From assembly GCA_024449915.1 (NCBI GenBank), contig JAMZAV010001272.1, forward strand, positions 1 to 64,000: 64,000 nucleotides of DNA, written 5' to 3'. Below, piece after piece: positions 60,684-64,000 of this stretch. Numbering within the stretch: the stretch's first letter is position 1; each line of letters begins with the position of its first letter. The stretch comes from Sweltsa coloradensis (Eukaryota; Arthropoda; Insecta; Plecoptera; Chloroperlidae). The notes beneath the pieces were generated by a model. That model had not been told where the DNA came from. It saw only the letters and a list, made by a program, of their open reading frames with translations, and searched no databases. The position numbers were made by a program, and so were the translations under genes.

Positions 60684-60850
60684 CGACGACGTGAGAAACT
60701 AGGGCGCTTTAACCGGTCAGGTCATATTGCGCCGCCTTTGATGTTGTGAGTTAATAAAATGAGTTGATAATTTGTTTGGTAATAATGTCGTTTTCTAAGT
60801 TTCTAAAAGAAAAGAAAATGATAGTGATGATAGTGATAGCAAAAGATTTT
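60684..60850 (-). mobile_element. Family A LINE 3' UTR fragment
   Basis: acgacgacgtgagaaactag, hairpin 60702-60733 with intact stem, then the 3' UTR cut at about 60850 where family C sequence begins. Confidence 0.8.
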
Positions 60851-61247
60851 TCACAACGTTCATATTTTACATGGCCATTAAGGTAATGGTGATGAAGTGC
60901 CTCTTGAAGGTAATTATTGAAAAAGTTAGCCAGAATTCAATGAAATAAAGGTTTTATTAAGCATTTTACAGGTGTATAATTAACAAGTATAACTATAGAA
61001 ACTTGATAACAATCTACAATGAGTACAAAAAGCATGTCTTGGGGCCTCGAGATATTTTACATTCTATTGTTAGTTGTTAATACCATAGCCATTGATTAAT
61101 ACTACTTTAAAATCATCTTAATTAAACAAAAATAATTTAAAAATGAAACTATTAAATGTAATGAGATCCCACACAAACAAAAAAACTAAGTAATCATTGC
61201 TCATTGGACAGTCAACCAACAAAACTCATCCATCAACGCGACTGGAA
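60851..61247 (+). repeat. Family C repeat, right half, interrupted by family B
   Basis: Starts inside the family at ttcacaacgttcatatttta, continues through gaaaaagttagccagaattc to ctcatccatcaacgcgactg, where a family B element is inserted. The tail resumes at 61634. Confidence 0.83.
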
Positions 61248-61633
61248 GTTTATTTGGATTTGAGGGCGCGTCAACAATTAGGTCATAATGCGCCACTGTA
61301 ACCTAGGGAGGGGGGGAGGAAGGAGGGGCCCATGCTGCTCAGAACCAGCCACAGGTAATTAAGGGGAGGAAAGGGGGTTTCTCACGTCGCGGTCGTCATT
61401 GTCTTTGTCATTGTTCGTGGTGTCATTGTCTTTGTCATCGGCGCCAGGGGGTCGTCAAGGGAAGGGGTCAAGGGCCCCGGCGACGAGTGCCAGAGCTCGC
61501 CTCTAGATTCGGGGAGGAATATACTAACAGTCTTACTAGCTGATGTTTGCAAGGTGGACTTTTTCTCTTGAATCGCCTTTTACGATTAGCAGAGCCATGC
61601 TCTGGGCCAATTCTACCCCCGGCCCAGACGGGG
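61248..61633 (-). mobile_element. Family B element, full length, with 15-bp target duplication
   Basis: The 386-bp reference copy. Both flanks carry tcaacgcgactggaa (61233-61247 and 61634-61648), an exact 15-bp direct repeat, as expected after target-primed insertion. In the minus (sense) direction it starts ccccgtctgggcc, has a weak A-box-like tggcccagagcatgg and B-box-like ggcgattcaagag about 30 nt later, a trinucleotide-rich middle, and a 3' end with the ggcgc...gcgcc hairpin followed by aatccaaataaac. A fixed 5' end in several copies favours a SINE-like element over a random LINE truncation. Confidence 0.9.
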
Positions 61634-61682
61634 TCAACGCGACTGGAAACTGGAAAAAGCGTTCGCGAAGCTGCTTATAACT
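61634..61682 (+). repeat. Family C tail, continuation beyond the family B insertion
   Basis: tcaacgcgactggaa, then aaaaagcgttcgcgaagctg and cttataac, the second tail type also seen at 45.0 and 55.6 kb. Confidence 0.8.
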
Positions 61683-61985
61683 ATACACGTGCACTACATT
61701 AGCACAACCTGCATGGAGGTTTACAATACTTGGCACTTTCCTAGCATATTAAAATTCATCACTAATAACACAGTGGCTGTGATCGACAAATTATGCCCTG
61801 ATTTATTGGTAATCAGGTCAGTTTACGAGGTACGATCATGATGTGCTGGCTAGGAAATGAACACATTGTGATCACACCATATCTGTTTGCCAACATTGTT
61901 CACTCATTACTTAGGACTGACAATTTGCCAAGGGATACCTGCACAGGCACACCTCGCATCTTCCACTCCCGCTAGGTATTGCAAT
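61683..61985. other. Unassigned stretch
   Basis: No gene or recognised repeat. Confidence 0.4.
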
Positions 61986-61986
61986 A

Positions 61987-62425
61987 AGACGACGACGTGA
62001 GAAACTAGGGCGCTTCAACCGGTTAGGTCATATTGAACCGCCTGTGATATTGAAAGTTAATGACATGAGTTAATGGTGTGATTGATGATTATATTGCTTT
62101 CTAAGTGTGTATATAAGAAAATGTGGTGATGATAGTAATACCAAAACAAAAGTTATTTATTTGACTTGAAATAAATAAATAAATGTGTATGTTGTGAATT
62201 AAAATGTTGTTAAATAAATTACATTGAATAAGAAATTTAGAAAGTTTGTCGTCGTTATCATATCATAGAAGTTCGTGCCAGAGATCAAATTGCGTGCGCA
62301 AGGCATCATATTTGGTACATTCTGCTATAGCATATGATGTACGGTTAAAGGAATATCACATGTGTCACATGGGAATAACCTTTTCTCTGGTTAATAGATA
62401 TCCATGAGTTAGACGTGTGGGTGTA
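61987..62425 (-). mobile_element. Family A LINE, 5'-truncated copy
   Basis: gacgacgacgtgagaaacta, hairpin region at 62009 with the right stem mutated to gaacc, 3' UTR, and the C-terminal coding complement through gagatatcc-like atagatatccatgagttaga. Ends at gtgtgg, where family B begins. Confidence 0.83.
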
Positions 62426-62427
62426 AC

Positions 62428-62720
62428 TTATTTTTAGTTTACCTGGATTAATGACGCGTCAACCGTAAGGTCTGCGCCGCTCTATCCTAAGGGATATCCT
62501 GGTCAGAACCGGCCACGGTTAGGGGGAGGAAAGAGGGTTTCTCACATTGTGGTCGTCATTGTCTTTGTCATCGTTTGTGTTGTGATGGTCGTCGTCGTCA
62601 AGGGGAAAGGGAGTGGCCCCGACGTCGACCGCCGGAGCTCGCCTCTAGTTACAGAGTGTAGGGTACTACTCTACTGACCAGTTGATGTTTGCGAGATGGT
62701 CTTTCTCTTTTTCCTCACCT
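62428..62720 (-). mobile_element. Family B element, truncated at satellite 2
   Basis: tttagtttacctggattaat, gacgcgtcaaccgtaaggtc (part of the hairpin lost), ctcacattgtggtcgtcatt, gccggagctcgcctctagtt, gatgtttgcgagatgg; the cgattagc...gacgggg end is missing because satellite 2 starts at 62721. Confidence 0.8.
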
Positions 62721-64000
62721 TGTTGACAGTTTAACTTTTAGTAGGAAGCTGACTGGACTTGCAAACAAAGCATTAGTGAAACTGATTGTTCTGTACGGAA
62801 GTGGCCTCACACTCGTTCATTCAAGTCTCCACTCTCTGTTGCCCGATCTGACCCGGCGTACGCGGCGAGACTCCCATGAGACATCACTCATGCTGCTCTG
62901 CCCTAGCCTAGCCGGAGAATCAACCTCTCGTGTTGACAGTTTAACCTCTAGTAGGAAGCTGACTGGACTTGCAAACAAAGCATTAGTGAAACTGATTGTT
63001 CTGTACGAAAGTTGCGCCACACTCGTTCATTCAAGTCTCCACTCTCTGTTGCCCGATCAGACCCGGCGTACGCGGCGAGACTCCCATGAGACATCACTCA
63101 TGCTGCTCTGCCCTAGCCTAGCCGGAGAATCAACCTCTCCCGTGTTGACAGTTTAACCTCTAGTAGGAAGCTGACTGGACTTGCAAACAAAGCATTAGTG
63201 AAACTGATTGTTCTGTACGGAAGTGGCCTCACACTCGTTCATTCAAGTCTCCACTCTCTGTTGCCCGATCTGACCCGGCGTACGCGGCGAGACTCCCATG
63301 AGACATCACTCATGCTGCTCTGCCCTAGCCTAGCTGCTCGGAGAATCAACCTCTCCCGTGTTGACAGTTTAACCTCTAGTAGGAAGCTGACTGGACTTGC
63401 AAACAAAGCATTAGTGAAACTGATTGTTCTGTACGGAAGTTGCGCCACACTCGTTCATTCAAGTCTCCACTCTCTGTTGCCCGATCTGACCTGGCGTACG
63501 CGGCGAGACTCCCATGAGACATCACTAATGCTGCTCTTCCCTAGCTAGCTGCTCGGAGAATCAACCTCCCGTGTTGACAAGTTTAACCTCTAGTAGAAGC
63601 TGACTGGACTTGCAAACAAAGCATTAGTGAAACTGATTGTTCTGTACGAAGTTGCGTCACACTCGTTCTTAAATCTCCTCTCTGTTGCCCTCTGACCCGC
63701 TACGGGGCGAGACTCCCATAACACACCTGCTGCTCTTCCCTGCCTAGCTGCTGGGAAATCAACCTCCCGTTTTTTGATTTTAAACCTCAGTGGGAAGCTG
63801 ACTGGACTTGCAAAAAAAGCATTATGAAACTGATTGTTCTGTAGGGAAAGGGGCCTCACACTCTTCATTAAAGTCTCCACTCTCTGTTGCCCGTCTGCCC
63901 GGCGTACGCGGCGAGACCCCTAAACATCACTCGCTGCTCTGCCCTACCTAGCAGAGAATCAACCTCTCCCGTGTTGACAGTTTAACCCTAGGGGGAAGCT
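62721..64000. repeat. Satellite 2 tandem array, ~210-bp monomer
   Basis: tgttgacagtttaac anchors at 62721, 62931, 63143, 63359, 63572, a degenerate one near 63770, and 63972 give periods of 210-216 bp in the clean part. Each unit contains ctagtaggaagctgactgga, cattagtgaaactgattgtt, ctccactctctgttgccc, ggcgtacgcggcgagactcc and catgctgctctgccctagcc. About six units are present and the array leaves the window. Units after 63548 carry many small indels. Because 210 is divisible by 3, open frames run through several units on both strands; they are not evidence of a gene. Confidence 0.95.

Noticed and set aside
35657..62720. LTR retrotransposon made from directly repeated family B or C copies
   Set aside because: No paired long terminal repeats with tg/ca ends, primer-binding site or gag-pol between them; copies vary in orientation and truncation.
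62689..63156. 155-codon repeat protein gene in satellite 2
   Set aside because: The frame exists because the unit length is near a multiple of three, the opposite strand is also open, and later units break the frame.

Overview
The window is repeat-dominated, AT-rich DNA that looks like satellite-bearing heterochromatin of an animal, most likely an invertebrate. This rests on a fragmented Jockey/CR1-like non-LTR retrotransposon (endonuclease, reverse transcriptase and RNase H-like parts), tRNA-derived SINEs, MITE-like and foldback elements, and two satellites. I see no operons, no ribosome binding sites and no host gene I can support. Species cannot be assigned from the sequence.

Layout. 1-35656: one tandem satellite with a monomer of about 307 bp and several recurring monomer variants, interrupted at 31354-32737 by a 1.38 kb near-perfect palindrome (foldback element) with a TAT target duplication. 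35657-43800: short-element debris and the longest LINE copy (35972-39560, minus strand), then a roughly 50-bp minisatellite; the consensus here looks poorly polished. 43800-62720: mosaic of three high-copy families. Family A is the LINE. Family B is a defined element of about 385 bp that shares a 3' hairpin motif with A, so it looks like a SINE-type partner. Family C is a non-coding family with a fixed tail and internal roughly 185-bp tandem units. Among them lie two copies of a tRNA-derived SINE, a TA-flanked MITE, an inverted-repeat element, and a 1.56 kb DNA-transposon-like element that cleanly splits a LINE copy. 62721-64000: a second satellite (about 210 bp) that runs off the window.

How the parts relate. 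The only enzymatic machinery visible is the decayed LINE; families A and B plausibly share its reverse transcriptase through their common 3' structure. Nested insertions give a relative history: family B entered family C at 61.2 kb with a 15-bp target duplication, the 58.3 kb element entered a LINE tail, and the foldback entered an already ordered satellite. Several blocks (about 1-20.4, 28.3-31.1, 35.4-43.6 and 63.5-64 kb) carry dense short indels or homopolymer changes that look like consensus error, so frame breaks there should not be over-read.
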